Program-made: the position numbers and the translations under genes
Shown here: positions 42,709 through 51,201 of the stretch, piece by piece
Numbering within the stretch: the stretch's first letter is position 1
How the letters are laid out: each line of letters begins with the position of its first letter
Origin: Thermodesulfobacteriota bacterium
Lineage (GTDB): Bacteria; Desulfobacterota_D; UBA1144; Nemesobacterales; UBA2774
Direction: 5' to 3'
NCBI GenBank assembly: GCA_035325995.1
Contig: DAOKYU010000009.1
Coordinates: 87,266 to 151,265 of the forward strand
DNA length: 64,000 bases
The notes under the pieces: generated by a model
Databases searched by the model: none
Seen by the model: only the letters and a program-made list of their open reading frames with translations
Told to the model about the DNA's origin: nothing

Positions 42709-42820
42709 GTTACCATATCGCGAGTAACCGAACACGGGAAGATCTGGCTCATGCAGGAAATAAAACCCTGCAAACACAGTTGCGCGACAGCGCGGGATTC
42801 CAACCCGCTTCCTCCCTGTG
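42709..42820 (-). ncRNA. Cobalamin riboswitch in the nrdA leader
   Basis: Reading the minus strand from 42820, CACAGGGA pairs with TCCCGTG (ending 42732) to close the core. Inside are GCGGG...AATCCCGC (P3), the highly conserved GCTGTCGCGCAACTG, a short P6 hairpin TGCAGG / CCTGCA, and TGAGCCAGATCT. A downstream hairpin GGTTAC / GTAACC (42709-42729) has loop TCGCGATAT; its CGCGA (42718-42722) is the exact complement of TCGCG in L5 (42783-42787), the hallmark L5-L13 kissing loop. The short P6 suggests a Cbl-II-type core. About 240 structured bases, including a long-range GTGTCCGT / ACGGACAC pair, lie between it and nrdA. Confidence 0.93.
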
Positions 42821-43112
42821 GATTAATTTTAAGCTATCACAAAGACGGCGCTATATCAAGGCGGCGGTTCAGGAGCGATTTATTCCCACTTAGAAAAAAA
42901 GGCTAAGGGGAATTTGCAGTTGTACATTCTGAGCTACGATTTCGAGCAAGCGAAGCAGGCCACGCCTGCAGGAAATCGAAGTTGAAGCACAAGATGACGG
43001 GTTGAAAAACTGGATTCCCGATTAAGACATTCTGGAATGACAGATTTGGGGGCACTCCGGGGTAGCAGGCACGTCGCTGCCGCGATGTCTGATTCGTGCG
43101 CATGTGATGCGC
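42821..43112. repeat. Repeat-bearing intergenic region between nrdA leader and SDR gene
   Basis: No credible gene. GCAGGCCACGCCTGCAGG (42955-42972) resembles the inverted GCGGGCCACGCCCGC pair near 30.2 kb, and GGATTCCCG...TGGAATGAC (43012-43041) matches hairpins at 30735 and 63610. The region upstream of 42820 should contain the nrdA promoter, but none was recognised. Confidence 0.55.
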
Positions 43113-43847
43113 CTATAATCCCCACGCCCCGCTTATGATTATGTTCGTCCCGCTCACGTAGGAGGCCTCGTCGGAGAGGAGGTACATGACCGCCGAGGCG
43201 GCGTCCTTCGTATGGCCGATGCGCCCGGCTGGGATCGTTCTCGTGACGTCTTCGAGGTCTTTCAGGATGTCGTTCCCCGAGTCGATGAATCCCGGGGATA
43301 CGGCGTTTACGGTGATGCCGTCCCGGGCGAGAACGCGGGCCAGTGACCGGGTGAGCATGAGGACTCCCGCCTTGGCTATATAATAAGGGGTTATCTCGGT
43401 CCTGGCGCCGAGCCTGTCGGCCCCCGCAACGGAGAAGTTCACTATCCTGCCCCATTTACGCTCCTTCATTCCCGGCGCGACTGCGCGGCTCATATAGAAA
43501 ACGTGATGGAGGTTGTCGTCGAACATCCCGCGCCAGCCCTCAGGCGTTTCTTCGAGGAGGCCGACTTTACGATAAGGCCCGGCGCAGTTTACGAGCGCGT
43601 CTATGCGCCCCCATTCGGCCTCGACTTTCCCGACGAGTCCCGAGGCGGCGTCCGGGTCGGAGACGTCGGCCTCGAAGCAGAGCCCCTTCACGCCGTGCGC
43701 TTCTATGGCCTTCACCGTTTCGAGCGCCTCGCCCCTGCTCGTCCTGTAGCATATCGCCACCGCCCAGCCCGCGCCGGCGAGCGCAAGGGCGGCGGCCCTT
43801 CCTATGCCTCTGGCTCCACCCGTGATTAACGCGACCCTGTCGGGCAT
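43113..43847 (-). CDS. SDR-family NAD(P)-dependent oxidoreductase, FabG-like
   Basis: A 244-residue classical short-chain dehydrogenase. Cofactor site TGGARGIGRAAALALAGAG (8-26), NCAGPY in place of the usual NNAG, catalytic Ser in NFSVAG and Tyr/Lys in YYIAKAG. The end YVSGTNIIISGAWGL is family typical. It resembles FabG and 3-oxoacyl or sugar SDRs; substrate unknown. GGAGGGA precedes the ATG. Confidence 0.92.
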   Translation of the reverse strand: MPDRVALITGGARGIGRAAALALAGAGWAVAICYRTSRGEALETVKAIEAHGVKGLCFEADVSDPDAASGLVGKVEAEWGRIDALVNCAGPYRKVGLLEETPEGWRGMFDDNLHHVFYMSRAVAPGMKERKWGRIVNFSVAGADRLGARTEITPYYIAKAGVLMLTRSLARVLARDGITVNAVSPGFIDSGNDILKDLEDVTRTIPAGRIGHTKDAASAVMYLLSDEASYVSGTNIIISGAWGL

Positions 43848-43928
43848 GGACTTCCCTCCGTCACAGCTTTCCCATTATCATAGCCGGTACAGGCTTGCCG
43901 TCACAAATATCTTCGCACGGGAAGCGGC

Positions 43929-45626
43929 CTAGCCGGCGTTTACCGGCGGGCGGGAGTTATTGGCGGAGACCCGGCTTCCCCATTCGAGGAGCTCCTTGCT
44001 GCAGTCGTCCCTGTCGACGATTACCTCTATCAGGCTGAGCCCGTCGTGCGGCAGGGCTTTTTCGATGGCCGCGTCGAGGTCTCCCTCGGTCCTTACTTTC
44101 GCCGACCGGCCGTTCCCTTCGCCGGCGTTGAATACGTCGACGAGGCCCGCGTAGTCCCAGTTCTTGATGTTGTTGTAGGGGCCGTCGTGTATCTCGACCT
44201 CTATCGTGTAGCCGCCGTTGTTTACGAGGAATATTATCGGGGAGAGGCCGTACCGTATTATCGTCGAGACCTCCTGCGCCGTAAGCTGGAAGGAGCCGTC
44301 GCCGATGAACGCGACGACCCTTTTCGCGCCGCCGCTCCCGAGTGTGTAGCCGAGGGCCGCGCCGACGGACCAGCCTATGGAGCCGTACTGCATCTGAATC
44401 TCGTAACCGCAGCCGTCGGGAAGCCGCATCTTCATGGTGTTGAACCACGAGTCCCCCGTTTCGGCGATAACGGCCATATCCGGGGTAAGCATCTTTTCGA
44501 CCCTCTCGAAGAGCCTCCGCGTGGTTATCGGCGCGGATTCACGGGTCGGATGCCCAGGGGCGAGCTCGAGCTTTATGCGCTCGTACGCGACGAGCGAGGC
44601 GTCGTTCGGCTCGACTTTCTTCGACAGCTCTTCGAGATAGTCGGCGAGGTCGATGCCGTCGTATATGGCGTCGGGGAGCTTTACGAATCCCGGCCCCGCG
44701 TGGATGAGCCTCGACGGGTTTATGAGCGCCGAGTATCCGGAGGTCGTGTAGTCGGTGAAAACGGCCCCCGCGAAGAGATATACGTTCGCGGATTCGACTA
44801 TCTCCGCCGTGCCGGGGCTGCTGACCGGGCCCCAGTAGGTGCCTATGTAATTAGGATGGCTTTCGGGTATAAGGCCCTTGGCGACGGGCATGGATGCGGC
44901 TGCATACTTCGAGGCGTCTACCAGTTTCATGAACGCGGGGGCCGCGCCGAAATGCTTCAGCTTGCCGCCGGCGACGAGCACGGGCTTCGCCGCGCCTGAA
45001 AGGAGCTCGACCGTTCTGTCCACGACTTCGGCCAGCGTATCCTCATGGCTGTGCATCTTTCTCGAAAAGCTCCTTTGGCGCGGGGCGGGTATCACGCGCC
45101 CGGCCAGGTTGCACGGGACCTCGATGTAAACCGGCTTTCGCGACGAGAGGCAGGTTTCGATCGTCCTGTCTATAAGGAACGGGGCGTCGGCCAGGTGCCG
45201 GAGAACGACGGACGCCGCCGTCACGTGGGAGAATATGTCCCTCTGGTAGCCGTAGCGCACCTCGCCGCACGTGTGGTGGAGCACCTGGTTCTCGACCTGG
45301 GAATTGGTGTTGGGCCCGCCGGAGATTATCACGACCGGGAGGTCCTCGGCGTATGCTCCCGCGACGGCGTTCAGCGCGGAGAGGCCTCCGACGGAGAACG
45401 TTACGACCTGGGCCGCTGCGCCCCGCGCCCTCGCGTAACCGTCGGCGGCGTAACCGGCGTTGAGCTCGTTGCAGCAGCCAATCATCGTTAGCGAGGGGTT
45501 TCCGAGAAGCTCGTCCAGGAGGACGAGGTTGTAGTCCCCGGGCACGGCGAAGTAATGCCCGATACCGATCTCGGAAAGCCTGGCCGCTATGTACGCCCCG
45601 ACCGTAACCTCTTTTTTCCCGTCCAT
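43929..45626 (-). CDS. Thiamine-diphosphate 2-oxoacid decarboxylase (pyruvate/indolepyruvate decarboxylase family)
   Basis: A 565-residue ThDP enzyme. The N-terminal domain has YFAVPGDYNLVLLDELL and the cofactor-activating Glu in CCNELNAGYAADGYARARG; VLHHTCGE carries the His-His pair diagnostic of PDC/IPDC-type decarboxylases. The C-terminal ThDP motif is GDGSFQLTAQEVSTIIRYG ... NNGGYTIE. It turns a 2-oxoacid into an aldehyde plus CO2. Substrate (pyruvate, branched-chain or indolepyruvate) cannot be told. ATG 45626 has GGAGG 10 bases upstream. It is divergent from the flavoprotein gene. Confidence 0.92.
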   Translation of the reverse strand: MDGKKEVTVGAYIAARLSEIGIGHYFAVPGDYNLVLLDELLGNPSLTMIGCCNELNAGYAADGYARARGAAAQVVTFSVGGLSALNAVAGAYAEDLPVVIISGGPNTNSQVENQVLHHTCGEVRYGYQRDIFSHVTAASVVLRHLADAPFLIDRTIETCLSSRKPVYIEVPCNLAGRVIPAPRQRSFSRKMHSHEDTLAEVVDRTVELLSGAAKPVLVAGGKLKHFGAAPAFMKLVDASKYAAASMPVAKGLIPESHPNYIGTYWGPVSSPGTAEIVESANVYLFAGAVFTDYTTSGYSALINPSRLIHAGPGFVKLPDAIYDGIDLADYLEELSKKVEPNDASLVAYERIKLELAPGHPTRESAPITTRRLFERVEKMLTPDMAVIAETGDSWFNTMKMRLPDGCGYEIQMQYGSIGWSVGAALGYTLGSGGAKRVVAFIGDGSFQLTAQEVSTIIRYGLSPIIFLVNNGGYTIEVEIHDGPYNNIKNWDYAGLVDVFNAGEGNGRSAKVRTEGDLDAAIEKALPHDGLSLIEVIVDRDDCSKELLEWGSRVSANNSRPPVNAG

Positions 45627-45842
45627 CGTATGGAAGCCTCCGCTTCGATTTCGATTCGGCCCGCGACGACCCTCCGGACGGCGGCTGCATCCAAACCGTA
45701 TTTCTAAACATATCATCAAATAACGCCTTCTTGAGGCGCCGCCGAAGAATTTCCGGGAGCCCGTTCATCCTCCACCGGTTGCGGTATAATGGCAAGGGAG
45801 AGCCGGCCCGTTTGCCGGTTGCCGAAAACGGGAGGGAAAGAC

Positions 45843-47222
45843 ATGGCCGGAAAATACGACGCGATAATAATAGGAACGGGGCAGGCCGGGCCGCCGCTCG
45901 CGGGAAGGCTGTCGGATGCGGGAATGAAAGTGGCGATACTGGAGCGGGATTTATTCGGCGGGACCTGCGTCAACACCGGGTGCACACCGACCAAGACACT
46001 GATCGCGTCCGCACGCGCCGCACACGTCGCGAGAACGGCGGCGAGATTCGGCGTGGTGTCGGACGGGAACGTGGCCGTTGACATGAAGAAGGTGAAGGCG
46101 AGGAAGGACGAGGTCGCGGGGGCCTCGGCCGCATCCGTCGAGGAATGGATACGCGGCATGAAGAACGTGACCCTTTACAAGGGGCACGGACGGTTCGAAT
46201 CGCCGCGCACCGTGAGAGTGAACGGCGAGCTTCTCGAAGCAGGCATGATATTCGTGAACGCCGGCGGCAGGGCGCTCGTCCCTCCGGGCGGCGAGGAAGA
46301 GGGGACCCCGTGCTTTACGAACTCGACGATTATGCACGTCGATTTCCTCCCGCGTCATCTGATCGTGATCGGCGGGAGCTACGTAGGCCTCGAATTCGCA
46401 CAGATGTACAGGCGCTTCGGGAGCGAGGTGACCGTCATCGAAAAGGGCGAACGGCTCGCCGGGCGCGAGGACGAGGACGTTTCGCAGGTGCTCGCGGAAG
46501 TAATGAAGAAGGAAGGGATTAACGTCGTACTCGGGGCGAACTGCATATACGCGAGGAAGCATCCGGAAGGGGCGGAAGTGACTACGGAGTGCGAAGGAGG
46601 CGAGGAAACGGTTACGGGCTCTCACGTCCTCTGGGCCGTCGGGCGCGTGCCGAACACGGACGACCTCGGGCTCGAAAAGGCGGGGGTGGCGACGGACGAG
46701 AGGGGATTTATAAAGGTGGACGATTACCTCCGGACGAACGTCCCCGGGATATGGGCCCTCGGGGATTGTAACGGGAAAGGGGCGTTCACTCATACGTCGT
46801 ATAACGACTTCGAGATCGTCGCGGCGAACCTTCTCGACGGGGGCGACAGGAAGGTGAGCGACAGGATAACGGCGTATGCGCTGTACACGGACCCGCCGCT
46901 CGGAAGGGCCGGCATGACGGAGAGAGAGGTCAGGAAGTCGGGGAGGAAGGCTCTTATCGGCAAGAGGGAGATGACTCGCGTCAGCCGCGCAAGGGAGCGC
47001 GGGGAAACGGACGGATTCATAAAGATCCTCGCCGACGCCGAAAACGGTGAGATACTCGGCGCGTCGATAATCGGCATAGAGGGCGACGAGGCGATACATT
47101 CGATACTGGACGTCATGTACACGAAGAAGCCCTATACCGTAATACAGCGGGCGGTTCACATACACCCGACTGTGTCAGAGCTCATACCGACCGTGCTCGG
47201 CGAGATGAAGCCCCTCGATTGA
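45843..47222 (+). CDS. FAD-dependent pyridine nucleotide-disulfide oxidoreductase, mercuric-reductase-like
   Basis: A 459-residue flavoprotein. FAD site AIIIGTGQAGPPLAGRL, redox-active pair in GGTCVNTGCTPTKTLIAS, NAD(P) site VIGGSYVGLEFAQMYRRFG and second FAD motif GIWALGDCNGKGAFTHTS. The dimer domain ends RAVHIHPTVSELIPT with the active-site His-Pro. It lacks the N-terminal metal-binding domain and the C-terminal Cys pair of true MerA, so it is more likely a soluble disulfide or quinone reductase. A GGGAGGG site precedes the ATG. Confidence 0.9.
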   Translation: MAGKYDAIIIGTGQAGPPLAGRLSDAGMKVAILERDLFGGTCVNTGCTPTKTLIASARAAHVARTAARFGVVSDGNVAVDMKKVKARKDEVAGASAASVEEWIRGMKNVTLYKGHGRFESPRTVRVNGELLEAGMIFVNAGGRALVPPGGEEEGTPCFTNSTIMHVDFLPRHLIVIGGSYVGLEFAQMYRRFGSEVTVIEKGERLAGREDEDVSQVLAEVMKKEGINVVLGANCIYARKHPEGAEVTTECEGGEETVTGSHVLWAVGRVPNTDDLGLEKAGVATDERGFIKVDDYLRTNVPGIWALGDCNGKGAFTHTSYNDFEIVAANLLDGGDRKVSDRITAYALYTDPPLGRAGMTEREVRKSGRKALIGKREMTRVSRARERGETDGFIKILADAENGEILGASIIGIEGDEAIHSILDVMYTKKPYTVIQRAVHIHPTVSELIPTVLGEMKPLD

Positions 47223-47288
47223 GCCCGCACCCATGGGTGGCCGAATCCAAAATCTGTTATATTTAATCAAAGGGTTAAGAGGAATCCG

Positions 47289-47876
47289 ATGATAGAAGAG
47301 CTTAGTAAAAGGATAGAAGAGCAGAGGATGCTTCTGGCCGGTATATGCTGCCCGTCGCGGAACGTTAATACCGCGACCCTCGAGAGCGTCCTCAGCCTCG
47401 GAATCGAGATTGCCCGCGAAGGAAGGGAAGGGCGGAAGATAGGGACGATGTTCATAATCTCGGACACCGAGGAGACGCTCAAGCATTCGCGCCCGCTCAT
47501 ACTCGACCCTCTCTACGGCCATCCCGATTCGTTAAAGAGGGCGGACGACCCGAACATGAGGGAGACCGTAAAGGAGCTCGCCCAGATGGACGGCGCTTTT
47601 ATCGTGTCCGACGACGGCGTGTTCGTTTCGGCCTGCAGGTACATATTCCCGGCGTCCCAGGACATAGACCTCCCGCTCGGCTTCGGGAGCAGGCACCTGG
47701 CCGGGGCGTCGATAACGAAGAAGACGAACTCCGTCGCCGTGGTCGTATCCGAGAGCTCCATGGTGAGGGTTTTTGACAACGGGAAGGTCGTAGGCGAAAT
47801 TATCCCCGAGCTCTGGCTACTGAGGGAATATTCGACGGACAGGAACGGCGTGCCGGCCGCCGGCGCAGTGTCGTAA
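47289..47876 (+). CDS. DisA_N-domain diadenylate cyclase
   Basis: A 195-residue stand-alone DAC domain that would make c-di-AMP from two ATP. Catalytic motifs: D101-G-A in MDGAFIVSDDG and R135-H in GSRHLAGASITKKT, with VAVVVSESSMVRVFDNG as the following core strand. The usual RHR is RHL here, and the protein has neither the DisA DNA-binding part nor the CdaA membrane helices, so it is a soluble divergent type like archaeal DacZ. GAGGA precedes ATG 47289. The next gene, a metallophosphoesterase, follows after 17 bases. Confidence 0.85.
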   Translation: MIEELSKRIEEQRMLLAGICCPSRNVNTATLESVLSLGIEIAREGREGRKIGTMFIISDTEETLKHSRPLILDPLYGHPDSLKRADDPNMRETVKELAQMDGAFIVSDDGVFVSACRYIFPASQDIDLPLGFGSRHLAGASITKKTNSVAVVVSESSMVRVFDNGKVVGEIIPELWLLREYSTDRNGVPAAGAVS

Positions 47877-47893
47877 AGAGACAGCCAAGAGAT

Positions 47894-48550
47894 ATGAAGA
47901 TAATTTTCATTGTAGACATCCACGGCAATTCGGCGCCGATAGATTTGCTGAAAGACCCGCTGTCGGAGGCCGACCTCGTCCTCGTCGGCGGTGACATTAC
48001 GCACTTCGGGGGAGAGGACAAGGCGCGCGAGGTTATAGACAAGGTCAGGTGGTATAATCAAAACGTCCTCGCCGTATCGGGGAACTGCGACACGAAGGAA
48101 GTCGACGAATACCTCTACCGCGAGAACATGAACCTCCACGCGAGGGGCTTCAGGCAGAACGACGTGTCCATAGTGGGTGCGGGAGGGTCTCTCCCCGCGC
48201 CGAGCCCGACGCCTAACGTCTACTCGGAAGAGGAGTACACGGCGATATTCGAAAGGGCGCTCGAGGATTGCGACATGACGGTGCCGATGATAGTCGTTTC
48301 CCACCAGCCCCCGATAGGCACCCTCAACGACACGATATCCAGCGGGGCCCACGTGGGCAGCACCGCGGTGAGGACCTTCATCGAGCAGTACCACCCGCTC
48401 GTGTGCTTCACGGGGCACATACACGAGGCCCCGGGAATAGACAAGATAGCCGGGAGCAAGATAGTCAACCCCGGCCCCTTCAGCACGCGTTCTTACGCGT
48501 ACCTCGACGTTACCGATACGATCCGGACGCTCGAAATAAGGAAGTTCTGA
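47894..48550 (+). CDS. Calcineurin-like metallophosphoesterase, YfcE/MJ0936-like
   Basis: A 218-residue phosphodiesterase. All metal motifs are present: D-x-H in IIFIVDIHGN (D8, H10), GGD in VLVGGDITHFG, GNCD in AVSGNCDTKEV, H in VVSHQPP and GHIH in VCFTGHIHEAPG. It is short and soluble, with no signal peptide. Gene order (DAC, 17-base gap, phosphoesterase) suggests the two act on the same second messenger; that link is an inference and no known c-di-AMP phosphodiesterase has this exact pairing that I can name. Confidence 0.9.
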   Translation: MKIIFIVDIHGNSAPIDLLKDPLSEADLVLVGGDITHFGGEDKAREVIDKVRWYNQNVLAVSGNCDTKEVDEYLYRENMNLHARGFRQNDVSIVGAGGSLPAPSPTPNVYSEEEYTAIFERALEDCDMTVPMIVVSHQPPIGTLNDTISSGAHVGSTAVRTFIEQYHPLVCFTGHIHEAPGIDKIAGSKIVNPGPFSTRSYAYLDVTDTIRTLEIRKF

Positions 48551-48919
48551 GCCCGCGCACCGGGCGGCTTCGTACATATTCCGGGAGAGTTTTTACTGCA
48601 TGCGCCGGGAGCGCTCCACCGTTTCCTTGCCGGACACGCACCATGCGGCCCCGAAACGGGGCGGCATTTCAGGCAGTCTCCGCACACTTCAGGGCGAGGG
48701 CCGCGGCTTTTCACGGCCCGCGCACGAGACATATATTATATATCGGACATATGTCATCACCGGTAAATCTCTCGCTATATCAATAGATAATTAATAGGAA
48801 ATTGACTTTATTCATAGACATTAGTAGTATAATTTTTGTGTTGGAGGGTTTTACCCGGAGAAGGCAGGCAAGATAACGTCCCGGCATGAGCCGGGACAAA
48901 ATACTCAGGAGGGGATATC
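48551..48919 (+). promoter_or_regulatory. Leader of the surface-protein gene with promoter and 5'-UTR hairpin
   Basis: A consensus -10 TATAAT lies at 48828-48833, with TTGACT 20 bases upstream (long spacing). The resulting leader of about 80 bases holds a perfect 8-bp hairpin GTCCCGGC / GCCGGGAC with loop ATGA (48878-48897), ending about 10 bases before the AGGAGGGG ribosome site. The rest of the interval (48551-48780) shows nothing recognisable. Confidence 0.5.
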
Positions 48920-50986
48920 ATGAGGATGCCTCTATTTTTGTCTTTACCCGTTATTCTTTTTTTTCTTTCCGTTCTGCCTTCTTCAGCGCTTGTTTTCGAA
49001 GTAGGCAATACCAACGACGCAGGAGCGGGCTCCCTGAGGCAGGCCATACTAGACGCCAACACGAACCCCGGGGCCGACGAGATAGTATTCGATCTGCCCT
49101 CTCTTCCGGCTACCATAACCCTCCTGAGCGCTCTTCCGTTCGTTGCCGACGACCTCACGATAATCGGGCCGGGGACGGATCAGCTGACCATAGACGGGAA
49201 TAATTCATTCCGGATTTTCAACATCAACAACGGGATAGCGGACACGGTCAGCGTGCATATAAGTGGCCTGAGGCTGGCCAACGGATTTTCCATCAGCGAC
49301 GGCGGCGCCATACTGAACTCGGAGATTCTCACGATAGAGGACCTCGTTTTCACGGGGAACTCGGCCAACTCCGGTGGGGCCATATTCAACAGCGATCAGA
49401 TAACCGGAATAACCGGTTCGACGTTCACCGGCAATACCGCCAGCAGTAGCGGAGGGGCGATTTTCAACGCAGTGGATATAGGGGACATATCGGATACCGT
49501 TTTCGACGGAAACAGCACAGTAAGCGGTTTGGGCGGGGCTTTGTTCGACAGCGGCTCGATAGAGAGCATAAGCGGATGCACTTTCAGTAATAACTCCTCC
49601 GGCTCCGGCGGCGCCATATATAAGAATCAAGGCACGATAGAGAGCCTTGCGAACTCGACGTTCACACGCAACACTGCCGTCGCCGACGGCGGAGCGATAA
49701 ATGCCCTGGCCGACATACTGAGCATAACGGGCTGCACCTTCACCGCGAACGAGGCGAACGACGGCGGGGCGATCATATACACCGGCGACCAGCCTACGAG
49801 CATCTCCAGCTCCACCTTTTCGGGCAATATCGCGGCCACGAACGGGGGGGCGATACTCAGCAACTTTTTCCTGGTGAGCCTGTCGTTCGTGACGATAGCG
49901 AATAACGAGGCCGGCGCGGCGGGGGGCGGAATTTTCAGATCGGGGGTGATCACCCCTCCATTCCTCGGCATAAGCGCCGCCAATTCCATCGTGGCGCTCA
50001 ATTCCCCCGAGAACTGCGCCGGCGACGGCATGCCCGAAGACCTCGGCGGCAACTTTTCCAACGACGACTCCTGCGGCTTCAGCGGGGACGGCGCGGCCTT
50101 CACGACCGTGAGCATAACCAAAGTCGCCGTGCCGACGGGCCAGGCGGGGGAATACTCCTTCACATCGTCCGGGTTCACGTCGGGAAACTGCGGCATCACC
50201 GGGGAGTTCGCGCTCGGGGACGGAGAGTCGCTCGGCTGTATCGTTCCCGACGGGGACTACACGATAACGGAAGATATACCCGAAGAGCATATTCTAAACA
50301 TATTCTGCCCGGCGCTGCCCGACACCTCCGCGGTAGACAGCCTCGGGGGGACGCTCGATTTCACTGTGACCGCGGCCGAGCCGCCCGTAGCCTGTTTATT
50401 CATAAACGCCTTCGCGGGGACCCTCGTGAACGCCTCCACCGAGCCCCCGGGAGCTAACTGTGAGGACGGCGGCGTGAAGATAGAATCGGGGAGAGACACC
50501 AATCAAAACGGGGTCCTCGACCCGGACGAAGTGGAAGAGACCTATTACGCATGTAACGGCGAAGACGGATTGCCCGGACCTCCGGGGCCTCCGGGGGAAC
50601 CGGGCCAGCCCGGTGAGCCGGGGCCTCCCGGACAGCCCGGTGAGCCGGGGGAGCCAGGGCCTCCGGGACCTCCAGGGACGCCGGGGACTGTGCTCGACAT
50701 ATCCGACGAGCCGCCCGGACCGAACTGCGAGTTCGGCGGACTCAAGATAGAATACGGCCCGGACATTAACGGGAACGGAGAGCTGGAACCGGACGAGATA
50801 GAGGGTACGGATTATGTCTGTAACGGCGCTCCGGGGCCGGAAGGGCCGCAGGGACCGAGGGGCTCTAACGGAGGGTGCGCTGTCGCCGGGCCCGGAGGCG
50901 GCGGAGCCGCGGCCCTCGGCGGGCTCGTTCTCTACGCCCTCCTTCCGGCATTCATATTCGCCAGGAGAAGGCCGAGAAAAGCCTGA
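48920..50986 (+). CDS. Surface protein: beta-helix, two DUF7151-like modules, collagen-like repeats, C-terminal Cys/Gly anchor
   Basis: A 688-residue exported protein. Signal peptide 1-24. Residues about 25-390 form a right-handed beta-helix with the choice-of-anchor Q pattern (NTNDAGAGSLRQAILDANTN) and repeated SGGAIFN / NTASSSGGAIFN turns. Two homologous modules (EPPGANCEDGG... CNGEDG and EPPGPNCEFGG... CNGAPG; about 510-550 and 595-640), DUF7151-like, are each followed by collagen-like Gly-X-Y runs (551-590 and 640-650). The end, GGCAVAGPGGGG plus a hydrophobic span and ARRRPRKA, is a C-terminal sorting signal. ATG 48920 follows AGGAGGGG. Confidence 0.85.
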   Translation: MRMPLFLSLPVILFFLSVLPSSALVFEVGNTNDAGAGSLRQAILDANTNPGADEIVFDLPSLPATITLLSALPFVADDLTIIGPGTDQLTIDGNNSFRIFNINNGIADTVSVHISGLRLANGFSISDGGAILNSEILTIEDLVFTGNSANSGGAIFNSDQITGITGSTFTGNTASSSGGAIFNAVDIGDISDTVFDGNSTVSGLGGALFDSGSIESISGCTFSNNSSGSGGAIYKNQGTIESLANSTFTRNTAVADGGAINALADILSITGCTFTANEANDGGAIIYTGDQPTSISSSTFSGNIAATNGGAILSNFFLVSLSFVTIANNEAGAAGGGIFRSGVITPPFLGISAANSIVALNSPENCAGDGMPEDLGGNFSNDDSCGFSGDGAAFTTVSITKVAVPTGQAGEYSFTSSGFTSGNCGITGEFALGDGESLGCIVPDGDYTITEDIPEEHILNIFCPALPDTSAVDSLGGTLDFTVTAAEPPVACLFINAFAGTLVNASTEPPGANCEDGGVKIESGRDTNQNGVLDPDEVEETYYACNGEDGLPGPPGPPGEPGQPGEPGPPGQPGEPGEPGPPGPPGTPGTVLDISDEPPGPNCEFGGLKIEYGPDINGNGELEPDEIEGTDYVCNGAPGPEGPQGPRGSNGGCAVAGPGGGGAAALGGLVLYALLPAFIFARRRPRKA

Positions 50987-51011
50987 TCCGGTTCATTCGG
51001 GCAGATAACAA

Positions 51012-51049
51012 GGCCCCGTATCGGCGCAGCCGCCGGCACGGGGCTTTTT
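51012..51049 (+). terminator. Terminator after the beta-helix surface protein
   Basis: Stem GCCCCGT / ACGGGGC (with an inner CGGC / GCCG pairing) followed by five Ts. It is 26 bases past the stop. Confidence 0.85.
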
Positions 51050-51201
51050 ACGTGGAAAGCTGCCTTTTCACCTTTGGAATCCGTCTTCCACACGTATATT
51101 TTGAAACGCCTTTCGTGTATAGTATCTCTTTCCCGGAAGCGTTATTTCATACATCCGGACAAGCGGTTTCAACAATATTATACCGGGGAGGTAATGTAAT
51201 A

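Noticed and set aside
45843..47222. Assignment of the flavoprotein as a true mercuric reductase
   Set aside because: It lacks the N-terminal heavy-metal domain and C-terminal vicinal Cys pair, and no mer genes are nearby; only the general disulfide-oxidoreductase call is kept.
48841..48919. Possible c-di-GMP riboswitch before the surface-protein gene
   Set aside because: The hairpin and purine-rich flanks do not match the GEMM-I or GEMM-II conserved cores; only a generic hairpin remains.
50570..50690. Regular GC-rich repeats that look like a CRISPR or minisatellite
   Set aside because: The periodicity is nine bases and in frame with Gly-X-Y collagen-like coding; there are no spacers or cas genes.
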